Source: JALZKA01 sp963715405 (GTDB lineage Bacteria; Actinomycetota; Thermoleophilia; Solirubrobacterales; 70-9). Taken from it: DNA of 64,000 bases. A program made the position numbers and the translations under genes. Positions 53,527 to 62,252 of the stretch are shown piece by piece. The stretch is taken from positions 2,232,001 through 2,296,000 of the forward strand of contig OY970239.1 in the NCBI GenBank assembly GCA_963715405.1, written 5' to 3'. The notes under the pieces were generated by a model. That model made no database searches. It was not told where the DNA came from and saw nothing but the letters and a program-made list of their open reading frames with translations. Every line of letters starts with the position of its first letter. Position 1 is the stretch's first letter.

Positions 53527-54761
53527 GCCCGCGCCTCGACGCCTTCTCGCGCCGGGCCGGGCACGCGATGCTTCACCGGGTCACCGACGGCTGCCTCGAG
53601 GTCGCAGAAAACGGGCAAACCACGACCTTCGGCTCGCCGGAGTCGGATCTGCACGCCCGCGTGGAGATCTGCGACCCGTCGGCCTGGACGACGCTCCTCC
53701 GCGGCTCCACGGGCTTCGCGCAGGGCTACATCGACCAGCTCTGGACTACGGACGACCCGGTCTCGGTCGTCCGTGTGGTCGCTCGCTCGATGCGGCCGCT
53801 CGACCGGATGCGAAAGCGCTGGCACCCTCTCCTGGGCACCGCTCAAAAGCTCTCGCGCATGGTTCCGCGGAATACGCGGAACGGAGCCCGGCACAACATC
53901 TCTGCGCACTACGACCTGGGCAACGATCTGTTCGCAGCCTTCCTCGACGAGCGACTCGTGTACTCGAGTGCTTTCTTCCCGACCCCGGAGTCGACCCTCG
54001 AGGAGGCGCAGATGGCCAAGCTCGAGCGGATCTGCCGCCGGCTCCAGCTCGGGCCGGACGATCACCTCGTCGAGATCGGCACCGGCTGGGGCGGGATGGC
54101 GATCTACGCTGCAACGGAGTTCGGCTGCCGCGTGACGACGACCACCATCTCGAAGGAGCAGCGCGAGTACGCGCTGGAGCGAGTGGCACAAGCTGGGCTC
54201 TCGGGTCTCGTCACCGTTCTCGACCGCGACTACCGCGACCTCCAAGGCAAGTTCTCGAAGCTCGTCTCGATCGAGATGATCGAGGCGGTGGGCTGGCAGT
54301 ATTTGGAGAAGTTCTTTGGCAAGTGCTCGGAGCTGCTCGAAGATGACGGCCTGATGGCGCTCCAGGCGATCGTGATCGACGACGACCTCTATGACCTCGA
54401 GAAGGCGTCGAGGAGTTTCGCCAACACCGCGGTTTTTCCCGGTGGATGCCTGCCGTCCGAGAGGGTGATCACCGATCTGGTGACTCACGAGACCGACATG
54501 AGCGTGCGCTGGATCGACGACATTACGCCCCACTACTCGAAGACGCTTCGCGAGTGGCGCGAGCGCTTTGAGTCGGCGTGGCCGGCGCTGCGCGGAAACG
54601 GCTACGACGAGCGTTTCCGGCGCATGTGGACCTTCTACCTCGCGTTCTCCGAGGGGGGTTTTCGCGAGCGGCGCATCCGCGACCTCCAGATGACCTTCTC
54701 AAAGCCGGGCTTCACGCCGCCCGTGCTCCGCGAGCCCGCGCTGGCCACAGCACGCGCATGA
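53523..54761 (+). CDS. Cyclopropane-fatty-acyl-phospholipid synthase family methyltransferase
   Basis: A 412-residue SAM-dependent enzyme that adds a methylene or methyl group to unsaturated lipid chains. ISAHYDLGNDLFAAFLDE, LVYSSAFF, SAM motif VEIGTGWGGMAIYAA, SKEQREYALERV, SIEMIEAVGWQY and the C-terminal FPGGCLPS region are conserved. ATG 53523 is in an ATGA overlap. Part of the three-gene lipid-modification operon. Confidence 0.93.
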   Translation: MSPRLDAFSRRAGHAMLHRVTDGCLEVAENGQTTTFGSPESDLHARVEICDPSAWTTLLRGSTGFAQGYIDQLWTTDDPVSVVRVVARSMRPLDRMRKRWHPLLGTAQKLSRMVPRNTRNGARHNISAHYDLGNDLFAAFLDERLVYSSAFFPTPESTLEEAQMAKLERICRRLQLGPDDHLVEIGTGWGGMAIYAATEFGCRVTTTTISKEQREYALERVAQAGLSGLVTVLDRDYRDLQGKFSKLVSIEMIEAVGWQYLEKFFGKCSELLEDDGLMALQAIVIDDDLYDLEKASRSFANTAVFPGGCLPSERVITDLVTHETDMSVRWIDDITPHYSKTLREWRERFESAWPALRGNGYDERFRRMWTFYLAFSEGGFRERRIRDLQMTFSKPGFTPPVLREPALATARA

Positions 54762-55642
54762 CGCTCAACCAGGTGCGCCGAGGTGACGGCCCCACGCTGG
54801 TTCTGATCCACGGCCTCGGTGGAAGCTCGGTGGTGTGGGAGCCGGTGCTGGACCTGCTCGCCCCCGAGCGTGACGTGATCGCTGTCGATCTCCCCGGCTT
54901 CGGAGAATCCGATCCGCTTGCCGAAGGCACCCGGCACTCAGCGCTGGAGATGGGTAGGGCCCTGACCGCGCATCTCGCGGCGCAAGGAGTTGAGCGCCCG
55001 CACCTTGCGGGCAACTCGCTCGGCGCGTGGACCGCGCTCGAGATGGCGGCGGACGGCAACGCGGCATCGGTCTGTTGCATTTCGCCCGCCGGCCTCTGGC
55101 GTCGAAAGCTCGGACCACGCGCGTACAACACCAGGCGGGCCGGCCGGCGCGCTCGGCGATTTATCCGCGCTGCGGTCCGCACCGAGCGTGGACGGCGGGC
55201 GCTCATGGGTACGACCGTCGCCCGGCCGGAGCTACTCACTCCGGACCAGGCGGGCCGCTGGCTCTCGGCGTGGCTCGACGCGCCGTCCTACGACGACGCC
55301 AACGAAATGATGCGCGCGACGCCCTTCGAGCGCGCGGCGGACGTCACCGTGCCCGTGACGATCGCGTGGGGCGAGCAGGATCGACTCGTCGGTCCGCCCA
55401 GGCCCGAACGGATGCCGCCCCACGCGAAGTACTTCACGGTGCCGGGCTGGGGCCACACCCCGACCCGCGACGACCCAGAAGGAGTGACGCGGGTCCTGCT
55501 CGAAGCGAGTGCGGCACCGACCGCGGGCCGCGAGGGTCCGGTCTCGCCCGTCAGGGGCCCAGCATCCATGCTTCGCCGACCGGCGGACATCCATGTCCGT
55601 CGGAGTCCCCTGCCGGACGAGTCCGAACCCCCGCGGCTCTGA
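54758..55642 (+). CDS. Alpha/beta hydrolase
   Basis: A 294-residue hydrolase from ATG 54758 (ATGA overlap with CFA synthase). Oxyanion HGLGGSS, nucleophile AGNSLGA, acid WGEQDRLVG and His in GWGHTPTRD. About 45 residues after the hydrolase fold (SAAPTAGREGPVSPVRGPAS onward) are Arg/Pro-rich and not family-like; they may be a real extension or a late frame error. It may hydrolyse lipid-like substrates of the operon. Confidence 0.85.
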   Translation: MTLNQVRRGDGPTLVLIHGLGGSSVVWEPVLDLLAPERDVIAVDLPGFGESDPLAEGTRHSALEMGRALTAHLAAQGVERPHLAGNSLGAWTALEMAADGNAASVCCISPAGLWRRKLGPRAYNTRRAGRRARRFIRAAVRTERGRRALMGTTVARPELLTPDQAGRWLSAWLDAPSYDDANEMMRATPFERAADVTVPVTIAWGEQDRLVGPPRPERMPPHAKYFTVPGWGHTPTRDDPEGVTRVLLEASAAPTAGREGPVSPVRGPASMLRRPADIHVRRSPLPDESEPPRL

Positions 55643-55653
55643 CCCTCAAGCGT

Positions 55654-55669
55654 GTTAGGGCGCCCTAAC
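55654..55669. promoter_or_regulatory. Perfect 16-bp palindrome upstream of the small Cys-rich gene
   Basis: GTTAGGGC/GCCCTAAC with no spacer, 12 bases after the hydrolase stop and 21 bases before ATG 55690. A two-fold symmetric operator (TetR- or Lrp-like size) is the likeliest reading; as RNA it could not form a normal hairpin because there is no loop. Confidence 0.5.
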
Positions 55670-55689
55670 CCCTGTGCTACCTTCCCGCC

Positions 55690-55875
55690 ATGCCCGAGGG
55701 CCGCGCAGTCAAGACGAAGAAGAAGTGCTGCAAGTCCGGCCCCCGCTGCAAGCGCTGTCCTGCTGCTCTCTTGAAGCTCGAGCGCCGCGGACTCGCGACG
55801 CGCGTTTCCAAGCGCCATTACGTGGTCTCGCTAGACACGAAGAAGAGGGACTGGAAGCTCGCCCGCGCCCGGTAG
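55690..55875 (+). CDS. Small basic Cys-rich protein (KKKCCKSGPRCKRCP)
   Basis: A 61-residue protein with the cluster CCKSGPRCKRCP near residue 13 and a basic C-terminal half ending VVSLDTKKRDWKLARAR. The four cysteines could bind zinc. Small proteins of this pattern are conserved in actinobacteria as I remember; role unknown. It is 18 bases upstream of the dehydrogenase gene. Confidence 0.8.
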   Translation: MPEGRAVKTKKKCCKSGPRCKRCPAALLKLERRGLATRVSKRHYVVSLDTKKRDWKLARAR

Positions 55876-55893
55876 TTCATCTAAGTTCTCCGC

Positions 55894-57000
55894 ATGAAGA
55901 TGCGGGCCGCGGTCCTGGAGGAGTTCGGCGAGCCGCTGGTCGTCCAGGAGGTCGAGCTGGCCGACCCGGGGCCCGGCGAAGCTTTGGTGCGTCTGGTCGC
56001 GTGCGGCGTCTGCCACACCGACCTCTACACGGCCTCCGGCGCCGACCCTTCGGGCTACGCGCCCACCGTGCTCGGGCACGAAGGCGCGGGAGTGGTCGAG
56101 GCGGTCGGCGAGGGTGTGGCCGACGTCGCGGTTGGCGACCATGTCGTGACGCTCTTTTCACCGCAGTGCCGGGAATGCATTCACTGCCTCGACCCGAGGA
56201 CGAATCTGTGCCTTGCGATCCGCGAGCAGCAGAACCTGGGCTATCTGCCCGACGGGACTGCACGCCTCTCCCGGGATGGCGAGCCGATCCGCCACTTCAT
56301 GGGGACCTCGACGTTCGCCGAGTACACGGTGATGCCGGAGATCGCGCTCGCGAAGGTGCATCCCGAGGCCGAGCTCGACAAGGCGTGCCTCTTTGCGTGC
56401 GGCCTCTCGACCGGCCTAGGCGCGGCGATGTTCACTGCGAAGGTTCAGCCGGGCTCGACCTGCGTGATCTTCGGCGCCGGGATGGTGGGTCTGGGCGCGG
56501 TCGCCGGGTGCAGGCTGCAGGGAGCCGAGCGCATCATCTGCGTGGACCTCTCCGACGACCGCCTCGAGCTGGCGAAGGGCCAGGGAGCGACGGAGGTGAT
56601 GATTGCCTCAGAGGACACCGTTGATCGCATCCTCGACGAGACGGGCGGATTTGGGGCCGACTACACCTTCGAGGCAACCGGCAACGTGAACGTGATGCGC
56701 CAGGCGGTCGAGTCGTCACGCATGGGCTGGGGCCTGGCCACTATCGCCGGGGTTGCCGGCAAGGGCGAGACGCTTGACGTGATCCCGCGCTTCTTGATCA
56801 CCGGCCGGCGGGTCGCGGGTTCGTCGTTCGGCGGGGTGAAGGGGCGCGATGGGGTTCCCGCGCTCGTCGATCGCCACCTGGCCGGGGAGATCGACGTCGA
56901 CCCGTTCATCTCGCACCGCATCACGCTCGACGAGGTGAACAAAGGCTTCGAGCTGATGGAAGCCCAGGACGGCATCCGCTCCGTAATCGAGTACAGATAG
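55894..57000 (+). CDS. Zinc-dependent alcohol dehydrogenase, S-(hydroxymethyl)mycothiol dehydrogenase-like
   Basis: A 368-residue class III MDR enzyme. Catalytic zinc site CGVCHTDLYTASG and GHEGAGVV; structural zinc Cys in CRECIHCLDPRTNLC; NAD motif FGAGMVGLGAVAG. Class III enzymes oxidise formaldehyde bound to a thiol (glutathione or, in actinobacteria, mycothiol). The metallo-beta-lactamase gene four bases downstream is the usual partner of the mycothiol version, which is why I prefer it. Its thiol cofactor is an inference. Confidence 0.9.
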   Translation: MKMRAAVLEEFGEPLVVQEVELADPGPGEALVRLVACGVCHTDLYTASGADPSGYAPTVLGHEGAGVVEAVGEGVADVAVGDHVVTLFSPQCRECIHCLDPRTNLCLAIREQQNLGYLPDGTARLSRDGEPIRHFMGTSTFAEYTVMPEIALAKVHPEAELDKACLFACGLSTGLGAAMFTAKVQPGSTCVIFGAGMVGLGAVAGCRLQGAERIICVDLSDDRLELAKGQGATEVMIASEDTVDRILDETGGFGADYTFEATGNVNVMRQAVESSRMGWGLATIAGVAGKGETLDVIPRFLITGRRVAGSSFGGVKGRDGVPALVDRHLAGEIDVDPFISHRITLDEVNKGFELMEAQDGIRSVIEYR

Positions 57001-57004
57001 TCCG

Positions 57005-57775
57005 ATGCCCTACCTCCAGCGAGTCGAACAGTCCGAGTGGCTCTCCAACGCGTACCTCGTGGGGGACGAGCCCGGGGGACACGGAGTCCTCGTTGACTCG
57101 AACGGCGTCACCGATCCGCTCGCCGAGCGCGCCGAGCGCGAGGGAATCGAGATCACGCACGTCCTTCTCACCCATCACCACTGGGATCATGTCTTCGAGA
57201 TGGAGGAGCTCGCGAAGCGGTTCGGCGTGCCCATCCTCGCGCATGAAAAGACGGCGGAGCTCCTCGAAGGCCGCAAGGTGGACGAGACCTTTACGGGCGG
57301 CGACGTGATCGAGTCCGGCGGGCTTCGGATCGAGGTGATCGAGACGCCCGGTCACTGCGCCGACCACTGCGCGCTCAAGGTCGGCGAGACCGACGTGATC
57401 ACCGCGGACGTCCTCTTCAAAGGCACGGTTGGTGGTACGCGCGCGCCTGGGGCGACGGGCTTCTCAGACCTCAAGAACTCGATCATGGAAAAGCTGATGA
57501 AGCTCGATCCAGAGACTCGCGTCCATCCCGGCCACCGTGAGCCGACGACGATTGGCGCGGAGTGGGAGGAGAACCCGTTCATCCGCATCTGGCGGGAGCT
57601 CGACTCCGAAGGCTCAGAGCCCGTCTCGATCGGACCCGCCGACGCCGAGGAGCGCGAGGACGCGACGATGGTCCTGTGGGCGCCGGACTACGACGGCGGG
57701 AACAAGGCGTGGGTCCGCTTCGAGGACGGCTCCGACGCGATCGTCGGCGGCTCCCAGGTCAAGCGCGAGAGCTGA
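57005..57775 (+). CDS. Metallo-beta-lactamase fold hydrolase (S-formylmycothiol hydrolase-like)
   Basis: A 256-residue protein; metal motif LTHHHWDHVFEME, GHCADHCALKVG, ITADVLFKG and HPGHREPTT. The first 205 residues form the MBL core; about 50 residues extend it. In actinobacteria this position next to MscR-type dehydrogenase suggests hydrolysis of the formyl or other thioester made in formaldehyde oxidation. Confidence 0.9.
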   Translation: MPYLQRVEQSEWLSNAYLVGDEPGGHGVLVDSNGVTDPLAERAEREGIEITHVLLTHHHWDHVFEMEELAKRFGVPILAHEKTAELLEGRKVDETFTGGDVIESGGLRIEVIETPGHCADHCALKVGETDVITADVLFKGTVGGTRAPGATGFSDLKNSIMEKLMKLDPETRVHPGHREPTTIGAEWEENPFIRIWRELDSEGSEPVSIGPADAEEREDATMVLWAPDYDGGNKAWVRFEDGSDAIVGGSQVKRES

Positions 57776-57808
57776 CGCGCTTCACCCATGTGAGTGCACC
57801 CTCCTCCC

Positions 57809-57824
57809 GTGGGGTCAAACCCAC
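57809..57824 (+). terminator. Short hairpin after the MBL gene
   Basis: GTGGG/CCCAC around GTCAAA, 33 bases after the MBL stop. The core GGGGTCAAACCC also resembles a worn copy of the GGGGTCAGxC palindrome family. Confidence 0.4.
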
Positions 57825-57858
57825 ACGCGTGCGCTCGCCGCACTGCCACAATGTCGCT

Positions 57859-57931
57859 GGGCGGTTAGCTCAGTTGGGAGAGCATCACGTTTACACCGTG
57901 AGGGTCGTCGGTTCGAGCCCGGCACCGCCCA
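57859..57931 (+). tRNA. tRNA-Val (TAC)
   Basis: A 73-base cloverleaf: acceptor GGGCGGT/ACCGCCC, D arm TAGCTCAGTTGGGAGAGCA, anticodon loop TTTACAC with TAC, T arm CGGTTCGAGCCC, discriminator A. No encoded CCA. The SDR gene begins three bases after the tRNA. Confidence 0.95.
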
Positions 57932-57934
57932 TTT

Positions 57935-58690
57935 ATGGATCTCGGACTGAAGGGGCGCATCGCCCTCGTCATGGGCGCGAGCAAGGGGATCGGCCGGGGG
58001 ATCGCCGCAGCACTTGCTCGCGAAGGCGCCAGGGTCGCGATGGCCAGCCGCTCGCTCGAGCGCCTCGATACAGCCGCGGCGGAGATCGATGGCGAGACCG
58101 CGGCGTTCGAGGCCGACACCGCCGACCTGAACCGGTTGGCCGGGCTCCCCGGCGAGGTGGCGAAACGGTTCGGCGCCGACGTCGAGATCCTCGTGACGAA
58201 CACCGGCGGCCCGCCGCCGGGCGGTGCGCTCGAGCGCTCGACTGACGAGTGGGAGAGCGCCTATCGCGAGCTGGTGCTTGCGCCTCGCGCGCTGATCGAG
58301 GCGGCGCTGCCGCCCATGCGGGCGAGCCGGTGGGGGCGGATCGTCAACGTCGGCTCGAGCTCGACGATTGAGGCGATCCCCCACCTCGCCCTGTCGAACG
58401 CGCACCGGATGGCCGCGATCGGCTACTTCAAGACGCTGGCGAGAGAGGTGGCCGGAGATGGCGTGACCGTGAACACGGTCGCGACGGGAAAGATCGCGAC
58501 GGACCGGCTCGCGGACATAAGCGGCTCGCTAGACGCCGCCCGCGAAATGGCGAAGGCTGAGGTGCCGGCCGGGCGCCTGGGGTCGCCTGAGGAGTACGGC
58601 GACCTGGTCGCTTTCCTTTGCTCGGAGCGGGCGGGATACGTCACCGGGACGACGATCCCGATCGACGGCGGCCTCCTGCGAGCGATGTGA
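57935..58690 (+). CDS. Short-chain dehydrogenase/reductase-family protein lacking the usual YxxxK
   Basis: A 251-residue SDR. Cofactor motif MGASKGIGRGIA and NTGGPPPGG are present, and the C-terminal TGTTIPIDGG is typical. At the catalytic position, where SDRs have YxxxK, the sequence reads LSNAHRMAAIGYFKTLA, so Tyr and Lys are replaced. I recall a subfamily of 3-oxoacyl-reductase-like SDRs with this LSN...R pattern; catalysis may differ or be lost. ATG 57935 leaves no room for a Shine-Dalgarno outside the tRNA, so translation may rely on a processed or leaderless message. Confidence 0.85.
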   Translation: MDLGLKGRIALVMGASKGIGRGIAAALAREGARVAMASRSLERLDTAAAEIDGETAAFEADTADLNRLAGLPGEVAKRFGADVEILVTNTGGPPPGGALERSTDEWESAYRELVLAPRALIEAALPPMRASRWGRIVNVGSSSTIEAIPHLALSNAHRMAAIGYFKTLAREVAGDGVTVNTVATGKIATDRLADISGSLDAAREMAKAEVPAGRLGSPEEYGDLVAFLCSERAGYVTGTTIPIDGGLLRAM

Positions 58691-58695
58691 GCAAA

Positions 58696-58720
58696 CCGCA
58701 AGGTGTCAGGCACCTTGCGG
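58696..58720. terminator. Perfect 10-bp hairpin, REP-like, after the SDR gene
   Basis: CCGCAAGGTG-TCAGG-CACCTTGCGG. It lies six bases after the SDR stop, between convergent genes (the other ends at 58752). The GGTGTCAGGCACC core links it to the palindromes at 25349 and 48829. Confidence 0.65.
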
Positions 58721-58751
58721 AACGCTCATTGTCGTTGCATCCGTTGGAGCG

Positions 58752-59252
58752 TCAGTCGTTGCCGAGCTCGCCGCTGGCGAACAGGACGGCGTTCGAATCG
58801 GCGACGGCTTCGGCCTGAAGGGCGGCGATTTCATCAAGCGACGCCTTGTCCGCGATCCCGAGGCCTGTCCAGCGGCCCTCGTCGTAGACCCTCACGCCGA
58901 AATCAGGTTCGAAATCCGGCTGCGGGGAGGCGAAGATGACGGCGCACCGTGCGCGCGGGTCGTCGGCGGAATCGTCGTCGTCGGGCGAATCGATGATCTG
59001 GGCGTTTCGGTCGAGGCGCGTGACGAGCGTCTGGCGGTAGCCGTGGGCGGTGTAGGCGTGCTGCCCGTCCTGGATGGGGGCGATCGGATCGTCGTTCCAG
59101 GCCTCAAAGCAGGTGCCGGTCGGGCGGGCCTGATCGTCGCCCGATCCGGTGATGACGACGATGCCGACGATCAAGCCGAGGAGGAGGGCGGCGCCGAGCG
59201 CGATCGCGAGCCGCGCGCGTTCAGAAGACCCTCCCTGCTCTTCCCCGCTCAT
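58752..59252 (-). CDS. Membrane-anchored exported protein, function unknown
   Basis: A 166-residue protein from ATG 59252 (MSGEEQGGSSERARL) with a TM segment at about 15-38 (LAIALGAALLLGLIVGIVV). The outer domain has a Cys pair (GTCFEAWNDD and ARCAVIFASP) and DFGVRVYDEGRWTGLG; probably a small disulfide-bonded domain. An open frame to 59354 is unlikely to be translated. Divergent from the secreted protein gene. Confidence 0.75.
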   Translation of the reverse strand: MSGEEQGGSSERARLAIALGAALLLGLIVGIVVITGSGDDQARPTGTCFEAWNDDPIAPIQDGQHAYTAHGYRQTLVTRLDRNAQIIDSPDDDDSADDPRARCAVIFASPQPDFEPDFGVRVYDEGRWTGLGIADKASLDEIAALQAEAVADSNAVLFASGELGND

Positions 59253-59316
59253 CGCGGAGCCACGATAGCGTCGTGCGTGTTTGAACCTGCCGCGAACGGG
59301 TGAAAGGGTGGAACAG

Positions 59317-61278
59317 GTGTTGACCAGGAGTCTCGGGAAGGCGTTTTTCGCCACGGTCGTGGTGTGTTTCGGTGCGCCCGCCTCCGCGTTCGCCGGTCAC
59401 GGGCTCACTCTTGACCACCCCTACCCCGGGTTTTCGGCGCCCGGCCCGCCGTCGTCAAATGTCAATGCCGGCGGCAAGAACGCCACCTGGGACCTTGTCG
59501 GCACCGTCGCGACGGGGAATCCGCACACCGACCTCGACTTCTTCACCCAGGACGGGGACACGTTCGCTTCGGTCGGGACGCTCGGGAACGGCCCGAACGC
59601 GGGCGGGCAGACAATCGTCCAGCTGACCGACGGCGGCGACGTGGCCCCCAGCTTCGTAACGGGGCATCCCTCGGCGGCCTGCATCTCCGATCCTTCTGCT
59701 GCTACCGGCCTTCAGCACGACGTCGAGGCGACTCCGAAGGGCCGCGGCATCCCGCTCAACACCAAGAACCCGTACGCGGCTCAAGGGGACGCGCAGCTTC
59801 TCATCGATACGTCGGACGCCGCCGGCCGCTGTCACGACCAGGGAACGGCCGGGCTCTCGGGGGCGCCGCAGGGCGGCCTCGAGCTCATCGACATCACGAA
59901 CGTCGCGGCCCCGGTCGAGATCGGCCTCACCTCACACATCGGCGAGGCGCATACGGTCAACGTCGACCCGAAGCGACCGCACATCGCGTACGTGTCGTCG
60001 TCCGATCAGGTGAGCGTCGAAGAGGACGGCTCGCGTGAGAACGAAGACCCCACGGACAGCCCGCTTGAGCTGGACGGCATCGAGGTCGTCGATATGTCGT
60101 CGTGCATGAACCTGCCGCAGAACATGACCACTGAGCAGCGCCGCGCCGCATGCCGCCCTGAGGTGTACCGCTACCGCTGGCCCTCGACCAAGTTCTCGCT
60201 CGGCCACACGAACAAGAACCAGGTCTGGGGCTGTCACGAGCTCGAGGTCTACCCGTCCGACCTGCTGACGTGCGGAGCGGGTTCCGGCCTGATCGCGCTC
60301 GACATGAGCGGCGCGTTCAGGAACATGGGAACGCCGAACAACTTCACCGACGACGTCCCCCGCGGCCAGAAGCTGCCGTGCCGTAGGCGCGACTCGTCGT
60401 CGGTCGGGCCGTTCGCGACCGGCGCGAAGGTGATCGACTGCGTTGACGGGATGGGCAACGGCACGACGGACCTGACGGTTCCCGAGTGGCTCGACGACGG
60501 AGCGCCCTCGCTCAAGGGCGTGAAGTGGTACGGGACCGTTCGCCATCAGGGCCGAACAGCGACCGGTGCTGTGTCTGCGTTCAACTCGAAGAAGGACATC
60601 GACTTCAACCACGAGGCGGAGCTGACGCCCTCGGGCCGCTACCTGCTCGCCACCGACGAGCGCGGCGGCGGAATTGCCCCGCCCGGCGCGTCGTGCAGCC
60701 CCGCGGCCGACAACACCGAGGGCAACGGGGGCGTCCACGCTTACAGGTTTGACAAGGTGAAAAGGAAGCTGACCGGGCCCAAGAAGAGCTTCCGTGCTTA
60801 TGCCAGGACGCCGAAGGGCCGCAGGGCGATCTACCGGGTGCCGGTGAGGACGCAGCCGCAGGCGAGCCTCTGTACTGCTCACGTCTTCCAGATCATCCCG
60901 GGCCAGAACCGGATCTTCATGGGGTGGTATTCGCAGGGCACGCTCGTCCTCGACTTCAGGGAGAAGCGAAGCGGGCGGATCAAGTTCAGGCAGGCGGGCT
61001 ACCTGATTCCCGAGAACGCGAACACCTGGGTCTCGCACATCTTCGACTACGAGAAGAACCCGAACGGAACGTTCACCTACCGCGGCGCCACGGGCGACTT
61101 CAACCTGGGCGCGGCGGGGCGGAGCGCGATCGACGTGTACGAGACCACTCTGCCGGCGCCGCCGAAGCCGCGGCGCATCAGGGACTCAGCATGCGCGAGG
61201 GGGCACTGGGGCGCGCTGATGAGCAACCGAGGCGTGCCGTTCGCAAGCGAAGCCGCTTGTCGCGCTTACGCGCGCTGA
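59317..61278 (+). CDS. Secreted LVIVD/beta-propeller-like protein
   Basis: A 653-residue exported protein with signal peptide ATVVVCFGAPASAFAGHG. Repeated blade-like units such as GGLELIDITNVAAPVEIG, IAYVSSSDQVSV, GSGLIALDMSG, LLATDERGGG and GTLVLDFREKRSG fit LVIVD-type propellers; 12 or so Cys occur in the loops. GTG 59317 was chosen for AAAGGGTGG upstream; TTG 59281 is the alternative. Extracellular, function unknown; some relatives are found with surface or choice-of-anchor proteins. It overlaps the convergent lgt stop by 13 bases. Confidence 0.78.
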   Translation: MLTRSLGKAFFATVVVCFGAPASAFAGHGLTLDHPYPGFSAPGPPSSNVNAGGKNATWDLVGTVATGNPHTDLDFFTQDGDTFASVGTLGNGPNAGGQTIVQLTDGGDVAPSFVTGHPSAACISDPSAATGLQHDVEATPKGRGIPLNTKNPYAAQGDAQLLIDTSDAAGRCHDQGTAGLSGAPQGGLELIDITNVAAPVEIGLTSHIGEAHTVNVDPKRPHIAYVSSSDQVSVEEDGSRENEDPTDSPLELDGIEVVDMSSCMNLPQNMTTEQRRAACRPEVYRYRWPSTKFSLGHTNKNQVWGCHELEVYPSDLLTCGAGSGLIALDMSGAFRNMGTPNNFTDDVPRGQKLPCRRRDSSSVGPFATGAKVIDCVDGMGNGTTDLTVPEWLDDGAPSLKGVKWYGTVRHQGRTATGAVSAFNSKKDIDFNHEAELTPSGRYLLATDERGGGIAPPGASCSPAADNTEGNGGVHAYRFDKVKRKLTGPKKSFRAYARTPKGRRAIYRVPVRTQPQASLCTAHVFQIIPGQNRIFMGWYSQGTLVLDFREKRSGRIKFRQAGYLIPENANTWVSHIFDYEKNPNGTFTYRGATGDFNLGAAGRSAIDVYETTLPAPPKPRRIRDSACARGHWGALMSNRGVPFASEAACRAYAR

Positions 61279-62030
61279 GGAGCTGACCCGGGCGGCGGGA
61301 CTGGCGCGCGCAGATCACCGCGTCGCGCGCGGACGCCGATCCATGTGCCGCCCACGACGATCATCGCGACCGAGATGAACTGCGGCTGCGTGAGGCCGAG
61401 GGCGACCTCGTCGTTGCGCCGGATGAACTCGACCAAGAGACGCTCGGTGCCCGTGAAGACGAGGTAGAACGCGAACAGCATGCCGACGGTGAACGCGTCT
61501 CGCATGCGCCAGAGCGCGTAGGCGATCGCACTGGTCGCAAGGGCCTCGTAGATCGGCGTCGGGTGGACTTCCTCGGTGGTCGGCACGGTGCCGTCGGGAT
61601 AGGACATCGCCCACGGGCCGTCCCAGGGGATGCCGTAGTCGCCGTCGCCCGAGAGCTGGCAGCCGATCCGCCCGATCGCATAGCCGAGCGCGAGTGGAAC
61701 CGCCGCGATGTCGGCAACCTGCCAGCCCCGGATGCCGCGCCACCTGGCCCAGAGCAGCACCCCGATCGCACCGCCGACTACGCCTCCGAACCAGACCAGT
61801 CCCGAGCCCGAGAAGAACGGATCGCCTGGGTTCTGAATGACATAGTCAAGCTTGGCGCCGGCGAGGCCGCCGAGGAGGCCGGCGAAGATCATCTCGTAAG
61901 CCCAGTCGGCGGGCATCTCCAGCTCGCGGAATCGTTTGGCGAGCACCGCGCCCGCGGCGATGAAACCCAACGCGAAGCACAACCCGAAGGTCTGAAGCGT
62001 GATGGGGCCGATGTCAATCTCGGGCTGCAT
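61266..62030 (-). CDS. lgt: Prolipoprotein diacylglyceryl transferase
   Basis: A 254-residue membrane enzyme that attaches diacylglycerol to lipobox Cys. GRIGCQLSGDGDYG is the Lgt signature, with HPTPIYEALATS and about seven TM helices; the N-terminal IGPITLQTFGLCFALGF is typical. It would modify the three tandem lipoproteins near 34 kb. tRNA-Glu begins 29 bases upstream on the same strand. Confidence 0.95.
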   Translation of the reverse strand: MQPEIDIGPITLQTFGLCFALGFIAAGAVLAKRFRELEMPADWAYEMIFAGLLGGLAGAKLDYVIQNPGDPFFSGSGLVWFGGVVGGAIGVLLWARWRGIRGWQVADIAAVPLALGYAIGRIGCQLSGDGDYGIPWDGPWAMSYPDGTVPTTEEVHPTPIYEALATSAIAYALWRMRDAFTVGMLFAFYLVFTGTERLLVEFIRRNDEVALGLTQPQFISVAMIVVGGTWIGVRARRGDLRAPVPPPGSAPQRA

Positions 62031-62059
62031 GAATCAGGTCAGCGCAAACGACCGCGCAG

Positions 62060-62131
62060 CAGCCCCGACGGGGATCGAACCCGTGTTTCCGGAATGAAAA
62101 TCCGGCGTCCTGACCACTGGACGACGGGGCC
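62060..62131 (-). tRNA. tRNA-Glu (TTC)
   Basis: A 72-base cloverleaf: acceptor GGCCCCG/CGGGGCT with a terminal G-T pair, D arm TCCAGTGGTCAGGA, anticodon loop TTTTCAT with TTC, T arm CGGGTTCGATCCC. No encoded CCA. Confidence 0.95.
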
Positions 62132-62181
62132 TTGGCACCGGCCAGTCTAGGGAGAGGCTCAGGGCTACCTCCCACCTCGCG

Positions 62182-62226
62182 CGAGGGAAGGAATTTGCAC
62201 TCCCTATTTGACAAATCCTTCCCTCG
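62182..62226. terminator. Hairpin downstream of argF, arms shared with a repeat upstream of argF
   Basis: CGAGGGAAGGAATTTG (62182-62197) pairs with CAAATCCTTCCCTCG (62212-62226) with one bulged A. It is 27 bases after the argF stop on the minus strand. AGGGAAGGAATT is repeated at 63161-63172 just before the argF start. Confidence 0.6.
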
Positions 62227-62252
62227 ACAAGAAGACGCGGTGCGCGATCCGG

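Noticed and set aside
59932..61038. 368-codon minus-strand frame
   Set aside because: Antisense shadow of the secreted propeller-like protein.
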